A DNA stretch of 64,000 nucleotides, taken from NCBI RefSeq assembly GCF_023156505.1, contig NZ_JALNMJ010000006.1, forward strand, positions 1-64,000, given 5' to 3'. Source of the DNA: Roseibium sediminicola. Lineage in GTDB: Bacteria; Pseudomonadota; Alphaproteobacteria; Rhizobiales; Stappiaceae. Each line of letters starts with the position of its first letter. Within the stretch, counting starts at the first letter, position 1. Of the stretch, positions 8,615 through 17,396 are shown piece by piece. The notes under the pieces were generated by a model, which was not told the origin of the DNA, ran no database searches, and saw only the letters and a list, made by a program, of their open reading frames with translations. Made by a program: the position numbers and the translations under genes.

Positions 8615-9883
8615 TCAGTCATCGTAGCCTTCGGTGCCGGGCATGGTCCAGACCACGACGAACGTCAGGAGCCCGGCCGCGACCAGATAGAAGGCCGGTG
8701 CCAGCTGGAGATGCGACTTATCAATGAGGAAGGTCGCGACCAGAGGCGCGGTGCCGCCAAACAGGGCCAGCGGGATGTTGTAGCCGAGGGAATAGCCGGT
8801 CACGCGCACGGGACGCGGGAACTGGGAGATCATGGTGGCCATCAGCGGGGCGAAGAAACAGGCGAGAACCGCCGCCAGGCCAAGCTGACCCAGAACGATC
8901 ATAGCCGGATCCTGGTGATGGATCAGCCAGAAGAGCGGCAGACCGAACAGGGTCACGCCACCTGATCCGATCAGCATCAACGCCTTGCGGCTGGTCTTGT
9001 CGGCCAGATACCCGACCACGGGCAGCATCAGCATGAACACCACCATGACGCTGGTGTTGATGGTAAGCGCCCGGCTTTCGGTGAGGTGGACATATTCCAC
9101 CAGGTAAGAGGTCAGATAGACGAAGGTCAGGTAGAAGCCGACACCGTTCAGGATGTTGCAGACGATGGTGCGGAACAGAGCCGGACGATGGTTCCGGAGA
9201 ACCTCGCCGACCGGCACGCTCACCGGATCATGCGGTGAGGGCGGCATGTCGGTGTCATCGTCCTTGTTGCCGCTGCGGATCAGGAAACCGGTCAGTCCGA
9301 CCAGCAGGCCGAAGGCAAAGGGAACGCGCCAGCCCCAGCTGCCGAGATCGTCGGCAGGCAGAAGACTGGTGGCCAGGGCCGCAACGCCGGAGCCGAGCAG
9401 AACGCCGAAGACGGCGCCGACCAGGGCCCAGGAGACGACAAAGCAGCGTTTGTCCTTTGGCGAGATCTCGTAAAGATAGACCGAAGACCCGGTGTATTCG
9501 CCGCCGACGGAAAGCCCCTGCAACAGCCGGAGCAGGGTGAGGGCAAGCGGCGCCAGAACGCCGATCTGGTCATAGGTCGGCAGGAAGGCGATCAGCGTGG
9601 TCGGGATCGCCATCAGCGCTACAGAGATCAGCAGGGCCTTGCTGCGGCCGATCTTGTCGGCGATATGGCCCAGCAACAGGCTGCCGATGGGGCGCATCAG
9701 AAAACCGGCGGCAAAGACGCCGAAGGTGCTGATCAGGCTGACGGTCGGGCTGCTGCTCGGGAAGAACTGGTGCGCGATGATCGGGGCAAGATAGCCATAG
9801 ACCGCGAAATCGTACCATTCGAGCGTGTTGCCGACGGTACCGGCCACGATCTTGCGGATCGTCTTGTTCTCGCCTTTGCCCAT
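8615..9883 (-). CDS. MFS transporter of the metabolite:H+ symporter (MHS) type
   Basis: A 422-residue, 12-segment carrier. The opening KTIRKIVAGTVGNTLEWYDFAVYGYLAP is the hallmark of the MHS family (KgtP, ProP, citrate and shikimate carriers). The loop GHIADKIGRSKALL matches the conserved MFS motif between helices 2 and 3, and LLRLLQGLSVGGEYTGSSVYL is typical of the family. Substrates are usually small organic acids or osmolytes. The gene is upstream of pcp by 42 bp on the same strand, so amino-acid or peptide-derived substrates are conceivable, but this is inference. The 129 bp upstream (9884-10012) carry nothing recognised. Confidence 0.85.
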   Translation of the reverse strand: MGKGENKTIRKIVAGTVGNTLEWYDFAVYGYLAPIIAHQFFPSSSPTVSLISTFGVFAAGFLMRPIGSLLLGHIADKIGRSKALLISVALMAIPTTLIAFLPTYDQIGVLAPLALTLLRLLQGLSVGGEYTGSSVYLYEISPKDKRCFVVSWALVGAVFGVLLGSGVAALATSLLPADDLGSWGWRVPFAFGLLVGLTGFLIRSGNKDDDTDMPPSPHDPVSVPVGEVLRNHRPALFRTIVCNILNGVGFYLTFVYLTSYLVEYVHLTESRALTINTSVMVVFMLMLPVVGYLADKTSRKALMLIGSGGVTLFGLPLFWLIHHQDPAMIVLGQLGLAAVLACFFAPLMATMISQFPRPVRVTGYSLGYNIPLALFGGTAPLVATFLIDKSHLQLAPAFYLVAAGLLTFVVVWTMPGTEGYDD

Positions 9884-10012
9884 GATGCCCCTCTCTCTGC
9901 CATCCGTTGCGGCGGCGGATCTTAGAGGCGATGTCTTTAGCTTCCGTTTCCGGAGCGAAATGGCAAGGAGGCAGGCCGCATGAAGATCGCTTTCACACGC
10001 GGCCTGGTCTCG

Positions 10013-11113
10013 TTACGTGTTGAACTTGAACAGCAGCACATCGCCGTCCTTGACGATGTATTCCTTGCCTTCGTCGCGGGCCTTGCCGGCTTCCTTGGCC
10101 GCGCTTTCACCGCCGAGGCCGACATAATCGTCATAGGCAATCGTCTGCGCGCGGATGAAGCCGCGTTCGAAATCCGAGTGGATCACGCCGGCCGCGCCCG
10201 GGGCCTTGGTGCCTTCGGTGATAGTCCAGGCACGGGTTTCCTTCGGGCCCGCCGTGAAATAGGTGATCAGGCCGAGCAGGTCGTAGCCGGCGCGGATCAT
10301 GCGGTCGAGGCCCGGCTCTTCCAGGCCGATGGTTTCCAGGAACTCGTCCTGTTCTTCCTTGTCGAGCTGGGAGATTTCCGCCTCGATGGCGGCGGAGATG
10401 ACGACGGCGACAGCGCCTTCTTCCTTGGCCTTTGCAGCGACTTTTTCAGACAGCGCGTTGCCTTCGGCTGCCGAAGCTTCGTCGACATTGCAGACATAAA
10501 GCACCGGCTTGGCGGTCAGGAGGTTCAGGCCCTTCAGGATGCGGGCTTCTTCCGCGTCGGAGGTTTCCAGGGTGCGCGCCGGCTTGCCGTCCTGAAGCAG
10601 GGCGAGCGCGGCTTCCATGATGGGCAGCACCGCCTTGGCTTCCTTGTCGCCACCGGTCGCCTTTTTCTTCAGGGGCGCGATGCGGCGCTCCAGGCTTTCC
10701 ATGTCGGCGACCATCAGTTCGGTCTCGACGGTTTCGGCATCGGCAATCGGGTTGATGGCACCGTCGACATGGGTGATGTCGTCATCCTCGAAGCAGCGCA
10801 GCACATGGGCGATGGCGTCGACTTCGCGGATGTTGGCCAGGAACTGGTTGCCGAGGCCTTCGCCCTTCGAAGCGCCGCGCACCAGGCCGGCAATGTCGAC
10901 GAAGGTGATGCGGGTCGGAATGACTTCCTTGGAGCCGGCCACGTTGCGGATGGCGTAGAGGCGCGCATCCGGCACGGCCACTTCGCCGGTGTTCGGCTCG
11001 ATGGTGCAGAACGGATAGTTGGCAGCCTGGGCGGCTGCGGTCTTGGTAAGCGCGTTGAAGAGCGTGGACTTGCCGACATTCGGCAGTCCGACAATGCCGC
11101 ACTGGAAACCCAT
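10013..11113 (-). CDS. ychF: Ribosome-associated ATPase YchF (OLA1 family)
   Basis: The 366-residue protein matches YchF, an Obg-related P-loop protein that prefers ATP and binds ribosomes. Motifs are GLPNVGKSTLFNALT (G1), DIAGLVRGASKGEGLGN (G3), LYVCNVDE in the G4 position (not NKxD, which explains ATP preference in this family) and a C-terminal TGS domain ending EYIVKDGDVLLFKFN. The start was set at MGFQCGIVGLPN; the open frame extends 26 codons upstream without family support. In many alphaproteobacteria ychF directly follows pth; here the peptidase/OmpA operon separates them. Confidence 0.95.
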   Translation of the reverse strand: MGFQCGIVGLPNVGKSTLFNALTKTAAAQAANYPFCTIEPNTGEVAVPDARLYAIRNVAGSKEVIPTRITFVDIAGLVRGASKGEGLGNQFLANIREVDAIAHVLRCFEDDDITHVDGAINPIADAETVETELMVADMESLERRIAPLKKKATGGDKEAKAVLPIMEAALALLQDGKPARTLETSDAEEARILKGLNLLTAKPVLYVCNVDEASAAEGNALSEKVAAKAKEEGAVAVVISAAIEAEISQLDKEEQDEFLETIGLEEPGLDRMIRAGYDLLGLITYFTAGPKETRAWTITEGTKAPGAAGVIHSDFERGFIRAQTIAYDDYVGLGGESAAKEAGKARDEGKEYIVKDGDVLLFKFNT

Positions 11114-11344
11114 TTGAGTTCGCTTTCGGTTGGTCTGAAACTGTTGCCGCGCTACATGCCCGAGGCCGGTGTCAAGGTCAAGGCTTTGCAAGGGGTGGCG
11201 GGGCGTTGTGGCAGCACCTTGTCAGGACACAGCAGAAGAATTGCCGTTCATGGCGATTCGATTGGCCTGATCGCTTTTCTCCTCTAGGGGATCGGCTATA
11301 CTCGCCTCGGTGTTCGGGGCGATTGATTTGGGAATTGATAAAAG

Positions 11345-13039
11345 ATGGGTTTCCCACTCTGGCGCTCTGGGGCCGCTCGGCCAATATCTGCGCGACTTGC
11401 CGGGACGCTGACCGCTTTTGCCTTGCTGTGCCTGGCGTCGTCCGGTGACCGTGCCTTCGCGCAGTCCTTCGATCCGCAAGCGCTGACCGGACTTCATGGC
11501 GATGCCGCCATCGATCCGGCGTTGCTGCAGGGTGTCGGCCGGGCGGAAGTGTCCCGGGCCTATATTCCAGATGCCATCGACCTGTCGCCATCGATGCCGC
11601 CGCCCTTGCTGCAGATCCACGGCAGCTGTGTCTCCTATGCCATCGGCTATGCCATCCGCGGTTATTACGCGGCGCTTGAGAACAACGTGGCGCCGGGCAG
11701 CCGCGCCTTCACGCCGAGCCCGGCCTTTCTGCATTCCCAGATCCGCGACAAGGACGCGGCCTGCGAAAACGCGGGCAGCCATGCCTATTACGCCCTCTCC
11801 TATTTCAAGGGGCGGGGCGCGCCGGATCTCGATGCGATCCCGGACAGCGCCATGTGCAGCGAGCGGGTCGAGCGGCCGGCGTCTCCGCCGGACCGGTTCA
11901 AGATCCGCGATTTCGAGTTCATCTATGCGGCTGCCCGCGACAAGCGGCCGGTCAGCAATCGGGATCTGGACGCGATCAAGCAGCAGCTGGCCGCAGGGCA
12001 TCCGGTCGCAGCCGGATACCGGATGGTGAAGGTCGCGCCGTCCTCGCGCATGCCCGAGGGCGTTACCCTGCAATATCTGAAGGCCGGGGAAATCTATCAG
12101 GGGTCGCTCGCCCGCAACGACGGCTGGGACACCGGCCATCAGATGGTGCTTGTCGGCTATGACGAACGCCGCCAGGCCTTTCTGGTCCAGAACTCCTGGG
12201 GTCCATACTGGTCCGGCGACGGTTTCGGCTGGATCAGCTACGACGCGACGCGCGCCGACCTGCGCAATGCTTCGGTGATGCGCACGGCCAAAGCGCCGCC
12301 GCGGCCGGTTCCAGGGATCACGCGCCTGGACCACGGCAACCAGATCGCCCTGAAAGGCGACAGCTGCAGCAGCCTTTATGTGACGGAAGAACCGCCGAAC
12401 GGCATGCCTTTGCTGGGCGGTTTTGTCAGCACGCAGTCATCGCTTGCAAAATTGCGCGACGAATTCCCGCCTGAACAGGTTCAGAAAATCGCCGTCCGGC
12501 CCTGGCCGGTCTGCGAGGTGCTCAAGACTTTGGCGCGCCCCTTAACCGAACCGTCCAGGCCCAGTATCCGGCTGCTCGGCGGCAGCGCGGATCTCGCCTA
12601 TGGCGACTCGCTGGCATTCGAGGTGACGGCACCCGACTTCGCCTCGTTCCTTTATATCGTCTATCTGCAGGCCGACGGCACAGTGGTCAATCTGCTGCCA
12701 CGGCGCGGTCCTGTCCGACGCCAAGTGCCTTTCGGCGAGAGCTTCCGTTTTGGCGATGGCCGAGGCGGGCGCCAGACATTCACCGTCTCTCCGCCCGCCG
12801 GGGCCGAGGCCATCGTGGTGATCGCGGCGCACAGTCCGATCGCCCAGCTGGAGGAGCTGGAAAACACGGGCAACGGCCAGTTCACCATGCCGGTCAGTGC
12901 CGACGGCGGCACGGGGGTCGCCAATGACCGCTATTTTCTGACGGCGCTCAGGGCCGGTCTCGCCGAGCGGCCGGAAGAGACCCGCCTGCCGCGCGAAATC
13001 TCAGCCGCCGTGCTGCATCTGACCATCCGGGCCGATTGA
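11345..13039 (+). CDS. Exported papain-like (C1A) cysteine peptidase with C-terminal DUF4384-like domain
   Basis: A 564-residue protein with a signal peptide (cleavage near AFAQS, residue 40). The peptidase part has Gln90 and Cys95 in LLQIHGSCVSYAIGYAI, His265 in DTGHQMVLVGYD and Asn283 in VQNSWGPYW, which is a complete papain-type set. Residues about 405-510 resemble DUF4384 (LLGGSADLAYGDSLAFEV... NLLPRRG). Further cysteines at 140 and 171 and near 357 may form disulfides. A possible -10 TATACT lies at 11297-11302. The OmpA-domain gene follows after 10 bp, so the pair is an operon. The target peptide or protein is unknown. Confidence 0.8.
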   Translation: MGFPLWRSGAARPISARLAGTLTAFALLCLASSGDRAFAQSFDPQALTGLHGDAAIDPALLQGVGRAEVSRAYIPDAIDLSPSMPPPLLQIHGSCVSYAIGYAIRGYYAALENNVAPGSRAFTPSPAFLHSQIRDKDAACENAGSHAYYALSYFKGRGAPDLDAIPDSAMCSERVERPASPPDRFKIRDFEFIYAAARDKRPVSNRDLDAIKQQLAAGHPVAAGYRMVKVAPSSRMPEGVTLQYLKAGEIYQGSLARNDGWDTGHQMVLVGYDERRQAFLVQNSWGPYWSGDGFGWISYDATRADLRNASVMRTAKAPPRPVPGITRLDHGNQIALKGDSCSSLYVTEEPPNGMPLLGGFVSTQSSLAKLRDEFPPEQVQKIAVRPWPVCEVLKTLARPLTEPSRPSIRLLGGSADLAYGDSLAFEVTAPDFASFLYIVYLQADGTVVNLLPRRGPVRRQVPFGESFRFGDGRGGRQTFTVSPPAGAEAIVVIAAHSPIAQLEELENTGNGQFTMPVSADGGTGVANDRYFLTALRAGLAERPEETRLPREISAAVLHLTIRAD

Positions 13040-13049
13040 GGGAGCCGAC

Positions 13050-13616
13050 ATGTCGCATTTGAAACAGATCGTCTCCGCCGCACTTTTCCTGGCGATGATC
13101 GCTGTTCTGCCGTCGGGCGTTTCCGCCCAGACCGTGAGCCGCGAGGACATCATCCAGGCGCTGTTGCCCAAGGCGAGCGGCGACAAGGTGCGCTCGTTCC
13201 GCAAGCAGGAAGCGCATCCCTTGCGCGGCATCAGCATCGAAGGCCAGTTGCCGCCGGAAGCCGACCTGCCGCGCATCAATCTGACGGTCAATTTCGAGTT
13301 CGACAGCGCGTCGCTGACCAATGACGGCATTCTCACCTTGCAGGCGCTCGGCGACGCGCTTCAGGATCCGCGTCTCCGGAACATGAGTTTCCAGATCGCC
13401 GGCCACACGGATCTGCGTGGCACGGCTGCCTATAATCTGGATCTCTCCAACCGCCGGGCCTTCATGGTGGCCGAGTTTCTGTCCGCCTTCTACAGCATCC
13501 CGCGCGACCGGCTGGTGCCGGTCGGCTATGGCGAAAGCCGTCCCGTCGATCCGGCCAATCCGGAAAGCGGGCGGAACCGGCGCGTGGAGATCATCAACGT
13601 CCAGCCCCTGTCCTGA
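13050..13616 (+). CDS. OmpA-domain periplasmic/outer-membrane protein
   Basis: A 188-residue protein with a signal peptide ending VSAQT and a C-terminal OmpA/MotB domain. The domain runs from INLTVNFEFDSASL through IAGHTDLRGTAAYNLDLSNRRA to VGYGESRPVDPANPESGRNRRVEI, with the Asp and Arg residues used to hold diaminopimelate in peptidoglycan. There is no lipobox and no beta-barrel, so it is probably a soluble periplasmic anchor. It is 10 bp downstream of the papain-like peptidase gene and likely works with it at the cell wall. The TGA stop codon is the target of the element at 13617-13878. Confidence 0.85.
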   Translation: MSHLKQIVSAALFLAMIAVLPSGVSAQTVSREDIIQALLPKASGDKVRSFRKQEAHPLRGISIEGQLPPEADLPRINLTVNFEFDSASLTNDGILTLQALGDALQDPRLRNMSFQIAGHTDLRGTAAYNLDLSNRRAFMVAEFLSAFYSIPRDRLVPVGYGESRPVDPANPESGRNRRVEIINVQPLS

Positions 13617-13878
13617 GAGTCTGGCCCATAAATGAAGTCGAAATGGCATTGGAAATGGCGAAACACCGATAGGAAGGGTGCGCGGAGCGGGCTTATTGCC
13701 CGGTCAAGCGCGCTGACGACACGGGGTGAAGCCATTTCCATGTCCTTCGGATTTGACCGAATTGGTCTTCCCCTGCGTCGCGAAAGGCTTGAAAATGAAC
13801 CACATTTCCTGCGCTTTTGCTCCTTGATGAAGACCAATTCGCCTCAAACCATTTCAGCTTCATTTATGGGCCAGACTC
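13617..13878. mobile_element. MITE-like element with TGA target duplication in the ompA-domain gene stop codon
   Basis: The 262-bp segment begins GAGTCTGGCCCATAAATG and ends with the reverse complement. The inverted repeat is 21 bp perfect, then continues with one 2-bp mismatch to about 30 bp. TGA flanks both ends (13614-13616 and 13879-13881), a 3-bp duplication that coincides with the stop codon of the upstream gene. No ORF is present. Its right half (about 13774-13850) resembles an internal module of the element at 44639-44920. It separates two convergent genes. Confidence 0.8.
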
Positions 13879-13892
13879 TGAGCAACAGCTGT

Positions 13893-14651
13893 TCAGTCCT
13901 TGCCGCCGAGCAGTTTTTTCAGCATGTCGGCCATCGGACCTGACTTGGGCAGGGTGACCGGTTTGGCCTGTCGGGCCTGGCGAATATGGCTCTGGCCCTT
14001 CGGTTTTTTGGCCACCGGAGACTGCGCCGGTCCAGCGTTGCTTTTTGCGGTATCAGCCTTGGGCTTGCGCTGCGCCTTTTCAGGTTCCAGTGCCAGGGTC
14101 AGTTTGTTGGCGAACTGGCTGTCCTTGCCTTCGGCGAGCAGGTCCGCCTGGTCGGCGACCTCGGTCAGCAACGGTTCCAGCCAGTCATGGTCTGCCTTGG
14201 CGAAGTCGCCGAGCACATAATTGGACACCAGTTTCTTGTCGCCTGGATGGCCGATGCCGAGGCGCAGACGCCGGTAATCGGCGCCGATATGGGCCGTGAT
14301 CGAGCGCAGGCCGTTGTGGCCGCCGTGGCCGCCGCCCTTCTTCATGCGGAACTTGGCCGGCGGGAGGTCGAGCTCATCATAGAGGACGACGATGTCGTCC
14401 GGTTCCAGCTTGAAAAAGCGCATTGCCTCGCCGACGGCGCGGCCGGATTCGTTCATGTAGGTGCTGGGTTTTAGCAGCAGGACCTTTTCCGTGCCGAGAC
14501 GGCCCTCGGAGACCTGGCCTTGAAAGCGCGCGCGCCAGGGCTGAAAACCGGAATGGCGACGGTGGATCTCGTCAACGGCCATAAAGCCGATATTGTGCCG
14601 GTTGCCGGCATATTTCGCGCCCGGGTTGCCGAGGCCGACGATCAGTTTCAT
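13893..14651 (-). CDS. pth: Peptidyl-tRNA hydrolase with basic C-terminal extension
   Basis: A 252-residue enzyme that recycles peptidyl-tRNA released from stalled ribosomes. It starts [24 protein letters not shown], with the catalytic His in NRHNIG, Asn in STYMNESG, and the Asp in VLYDELDLP. The core ends near residue 190. The remaining 60 residues are rich in Lys, Ala and Pro, a tail I know from other alphaproteobacterial Pth proteins but absent in E. coli. It is downstream of rplY on the same strand, with a terminator hairpin in between. Confidence 0.95.
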   Translation of the reverse strand: MKLIVGLGNPGAKYAGNRHNIGFMAVDEIHRRHSGFQPWRARFQGQVSEGRLGTEKVLLLKPSTYMNESGRAVGEAMRFFKLEPDDIVVLYDELDLPPAKFRMKKGGGHGGHNGLRSITAHIGADYRRLRLGIGHPGDKKLVSNYVLGDFAKADHDWLEPLLTEVADQADLLAEGKDSQFANKLTLALEPEKAQRKPKADTAKSNAGPAQSPVAKKPKGQSHIRQARQAKPVTLPKSGPMADMLKKLLGGKD

Positions 14652-14680
14652 GACGTACCCTGATGCCTGGATCCTGAAAC

Positions 14681-14706
14681 GAAAAAGCAGCCTGAAACGG
14701 CTGCCT
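14681..14706 (-). terminator. Intrinsic terminator after rplY
   Basis: On the minus strand GCAGCC (14704-14699) and GGCTGC (14692-14687) form a 6-bp stem around GTTTCA, followed directly by TTTTTC. It lies between rplY and pth, so it can end or attenuate the rplY transcript. Two other strong hairpins (about 14714-14752) lie just upstream of it. Confidence 0.7.
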
Positions 14707-14774
14707 TGAAGTGTCTCCCCCGAGGGGAGAGGAGGCGGAGACCGCCTCCTGAATTTTTATAGCAGCAGAGAAGC

Positions 14775-15407
14775 TTATTCGCTTTCGGCTTCTTCGCCAC
14801 TTTCTGCAGCATCTTCTTCGCCTTCGTCGGTCTCTTGAACACCGGCCGGTGCAGCGATCGTTGCGATGGTGAAGTCGCGATCGGTGATGGTCGGTTCACA
14901 GCCCTTCGGCAGCTTGACTGCGGAAATGTGCAGGCTGTCGCCCGGCTGGGCTTCAGCCAGATCGATTTCGAGGGCTTCCGGAATGCTGTCGGCCGGGACG
15001 TTCATTTCAACCGTGTGACGCACAATGTTCAGAACGCCGCCCTTCTTCAGGCCCGGGCAGGTCTCTTCGTTCAGGAAGTGAACCGGAATTTCGACCGTCA
15101 GGGTCGCGCCCTTGGCGACGCGCAGGAAGTCGACATGCAGGACATCGTCACGCACCGGGTGCAGCTGGAAGTCCTTGGCAATGACGCGGTGCTTTTCGCC
15201 GTCCACGTCGATCGTGCCGATGTGGGTCAGAAAGCCGCCCTTGTGCAGGGTCAGGGTGGTTTCTTTCACCGGAATGGTGATCGGCAGGGCAGGTTTCTTG
15301 TCGCCGTAGATCACGGCGGGGAGAAGGCCTTCGCGACGCAGTGCCCGTGCGGCCCCCTTGCCCACCCGGTCCCGTGCCGACGCCTTCAGCTCATAGCTGG
15401 CAGCCAT
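14775..15407 (-). CDS. rplY: 50S ribosomal protein L25/general stress protein Ctc
   Basis: A 210-residue, two-domain L25 (TL5/Ctc form) that binds 5S rRNA. The N-terminal domain opens [30 protein letters not shown]; the C-terminal domain contains [20 protein letters not shown] and ends in an acidic Glu/Asp tail typical of alphaproteobacterial homologues. AAGGAG stands 7 bases before the ATG at 15407, which settles the start against a 44-codon upstream extension. It is divergent from the TfoX gene, with 300 bp between them (15408-15707) in which I see no other gene. Confidence 0.93.
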   Translation of the reverse strand: MAASYELKASARDRVGKGAARALRREGLLPAVIYGDKKPALPITIPVKETTLTLHKGGFLTHIGTIDVDGEKHRVIAKDFQLHPVRDDVLHVDFLRVAKGATLTVEIPVHFLNEETCPGLKKGGVLNIVRHTVEMNVPADSIPEALEIDLAEAQPGDSLHISAVKLPKGCEPTITDRDFTIATIAAPAGVQETDEGEEDAAESGEEAESE

Positions 15408-15707
15408 GGCAAAACTCCTTCGAGTGTATAGATATCGGACCGGCGAACACCGTGGCAGAAGCTTCAAGTTGTCCGGGATCGGTCCATAAGCGCCTCCTCC
15501 AGGGGTGCAGGCGCGAGCGGGGATATACAGAAACCGCAAGGATTGTGCAAGTCCGCAAGGGGCAAACGCCGCGAAAAATCGCTGTGGATCCCCTTCCGTT
15601 CCGAATGAAGAATGGGATTTGAGTGGCTAAAGTGAACCTTTTGGTTGACGGATGCCCGTTCCAGAGCAAGGTTTACCGGATCTGTCATATCAGGGGAAGA
15701 GGCCGCG

Positions 15708-16049
15708 ATGGCGCTCGACGAGGATCTGAACGACCGCTTGCGCAGCCATCTCGGCAACCGGTCCGGTCTGACCGAAAAGCGGATGATGGGCGGCATGTGT
15801 TTTCTGCTCAACGGCCACTTGATCGGCGGCGCCGACCGCACCAAAGAGGGCGAGCGGCGCTTCATCTTCCGGGTGGGCAAGGACAATCACGAGACGGCAA
15901 CCGGCTTGCCCGGCGCTGTTGCAATGGTCCAGGGCGGGCGCGTGATGAGGGGCCTGTTTTTTGTCAGCGACGATGACGCGTCCGACGAGGTGCTCGACAC
16001 CTGGCTGGACCTTGCGGTCAGCCACGCGCTCACCTTGACGCCGAAATGA
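15708..16049 (+). CDS. TfoX N-terminal domain protein
   Basis: A 113-residue protein consisting only of the TfoX/Sxy N-terminal domain. The signature is LTEKRMMGGMCFLLNGHLIGG near residues 22-42, followed by a beta-rich part and the closing LDTWLDLAVSHALTL. Full-length Sxy acts in competence regulation with CRP; single-domain forms like this one are common in alphaproteobacteria and have no established role. I chose the inner ATG (MALDEDLNDRL) because family members begin there. It is convergent with the MOSC gene, 10 bp away. Confidence 0.8.
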   Translation: MALDEDLNDRLRSHLGNRSGLTEKRMMGGMCFLLNGHLIGGADRTKEGERRFIFRVGKDNHETATGLPGAVAMVQGGRVMRGLFFVSDDDASDEVLDTWLDLAVSHALTLTPK

Positions 16050-16059
16050 GGATCTGACC

Positions 16060-16746
16060 TCAGCCCTTCAGGCGGGCGGATGTGTCCTCCCTGAACTCCG
16101 GATCGACCTTCCTGGCAAAGGCGCCGCGCCAGGACGCGGTGAGTTCTTCCAGTTGCGACAGGGCTTTGGCGACGGACGACTCGAGCCGGGGATTGAAGCG
16201 CGCCAGGATCACCTGGCGCAGGTTCCAGTCCGGGCAGGGACGATCGATCAGTGAGAGCGTGTCACCGGCTTCGATTGTGCCTTCTTCCAGAACGCGGAAA
16301 TACCAGCCTGTCCTGCCGGTTTTCTGGAAAGACGCTGCCTGGGCCGGATTACCCGTGTGCATGTTCAGTTTCCAGCAGGGCTGGCGGCCCTGCGAGATCT
16401 GCAGTCGGGCGGTGCCGGCGCTGAACACATCGCCAATGCACAGGTCTTCCTCGGTGAAGCCTTCGGAGGAGATGTTCTCGCCGAAACCGCCGGGCCGGTA
16501 GATCTTGCTGAGTTCCGGAAAGGCTTCGCGCCAATGGGCGTGATGCTCGGACGGATAGTGATGGAGCGCCATTTCCGGCCCTCCATGAACGGCCGTGTCC
16601 GCCTGCCTGTCGCCCTTCAGACCGGTGCGGTTGACCTCGACCGGTCCTTCCACGCGGGTCTTGCCGATGGCGGACGGTGCCTTGTCCTCCCAGCGCTGTG
16701 CGGGTGTCCCGGTGTAAAGATCAAGAATGCGGGCTGATGCGCTCAT
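16060..16746 (-). CDS. MOSC-domain protein (YiiM family)
   Basis: A 228-residue protein with a MOSC beta-barrel, the domain of the molybdenum cofactor sulfurase C terminus. Features are GLKGDRQADTAVHGGPEMALHHYP, GGFGENISSEGFTEEDLCIGDVF and the conserved cysteine in ISQGRQPCWKLNMHTG. The C-terminal alpha-helical part (from about residue 175) is the extra domain of YiiM. YiiM enzymes use molybdenum cofactor to reduce N-hydroxylated bases. Its ATG overlaps the MarR stop by 4 bp, so the two are one operon and this is the regulator's likely partner gene. Confidence 0.82.
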   Translation of the reverse strand: MSASARILDLYTGTPAQRWEDKAPSAIGKTRVEGPVEVNRTGLKGDRQADTAVHGGPEMALHHYPSEHHAHWREAFPELSKIYRPGGFGENISSEGFTEEDLCIGDVFSAGTARLQISQGRQPCWKLNMHTGNPAQAASFQKTGRTGWYFRVLEEGTIEAGDTLSLIDRPCPDWNLRQVILARFNPRLESSVAKALSQLEELTASWRGAFARKVDPEFREDTSARLKG

Positions 16747-17309
16747 GGGTGGGTTTCCAGTTCGGGAGAATGTTCGTGGCAGAGCTGGGAAGCTTCATGC
16801 GGTTTGAGGGATACGCCAAGCAGACGGCAATGGCCACCGGTGGCGGTTGGTTCGTGATGACGGCAGGTGCCGCACAAGCCAAAAGACCGGCCTCCTCGGT
16901 GATGCAACAGCGCCAGGACGAGGCTTTTCAGGGAGGCTGCGAGACTGGCCGCGACATCCGCCGGCAAGGTTTCCACAACCGTCTCCAAGCCTGACGCGTC
17001 TTTCAGAAGGGCCAGCCCATCCTTGGTGACGTCATAGCGGATGCTGCGTTTGTCGGCCTCGGAGCGGGCCTCCGTGATGAGGTCCTTGCGGGCCAGCGCC
17101 TTCAGGGTCTGGGACGCGGTGCCGCGCGTTGTCACCAGATAATCGGCGACATGGGAGGGAGCGCGGGAAAACCGGTTGGCGCGGGCGAGATAGGTCAGCG
17201 CCGCGAATTGCGACGGGTTCAGCGGTCCGTTCCATTCCTCGGCGGCAGTCAGCCGCGTCAGCCGGTCGATCAGGTCGTGGATTGTCTGGCTGTCGGTGGA
17301 GTTGTTCAT
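16743..17309 (-). CDS. MarR-family regulator with C-terminal four-cysteine motif
   Basis: The 188-residue protein has a winged-helix MarR domain (about residues 30-105: SHVADYLVTTRGTASQTLKALARKDLITEA with the wing SEADKRSIRYDVT). After a helical dimerisation region comes an unusual tail, residues 146-180, with Cys146, Cys149, Cys161 and Cys177 plus several His. That tail could bind zinc or an iron-sulfur cluster. The gene leads an operon with the MOSC gene. A perfect 13-bp inverted repeat in the divergent promoter is the obvious operator for it. Confidence 0.85.
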   Translation of the reverse strand: MNNSTDSQTIHDLIDRLTRLTAAEEWNGPLNPSQFAALTYLARANRFSRAPSHVADYLVTTRGTASQTLKALARKDLITEARSEADKRSIRYDVTKDGLALLKDASGLETVVETLPADVAASLAASLKSLVLALLHHRGGRSFGLCGTCRHHEPTATGGHCRLLGVSLKPHEASQLCHEHSPELETHP

Positions 17310-17319
17310 GGTCGATATG

Positions 17320-17367
17320 TAGCGAGTCGAAATTAAACTTGCAATAGTTTCGACTCGCTACTATTAA
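17320..17367. promoter_or_regulatory. Divergent promoter with 13-bp inverted-repeat operator
   Basis: TAGCGAGTCGAAA (17320-17332) and its exact reverse complement (17348-17360) are 15 bp apart. Between them TTGCAA (17339-17344) is palindromic and can serve as a -35 box in both directions. Rightward, TATTAA at 17362-17367 follows after a 17-bp spacer. Leftward, TACATA lies at the same distance (17321-17316). Binding at the arms would cover the spacer or -10 of both promoters. The MarR protein encoded at the left is the expected ligand. Confidence 0.8.
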
Positions 17368-17396
17368 GGTGAGCGTCTCAAACAGGGAGAACACCC

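Noticed and set aside
11114..11344. Extra small gene between ychF and the peptidase gene
   Set aside because: Frames there lack a ribosome-binding site and extend antisense or upstream of known starts; a promoter is the simpler content.
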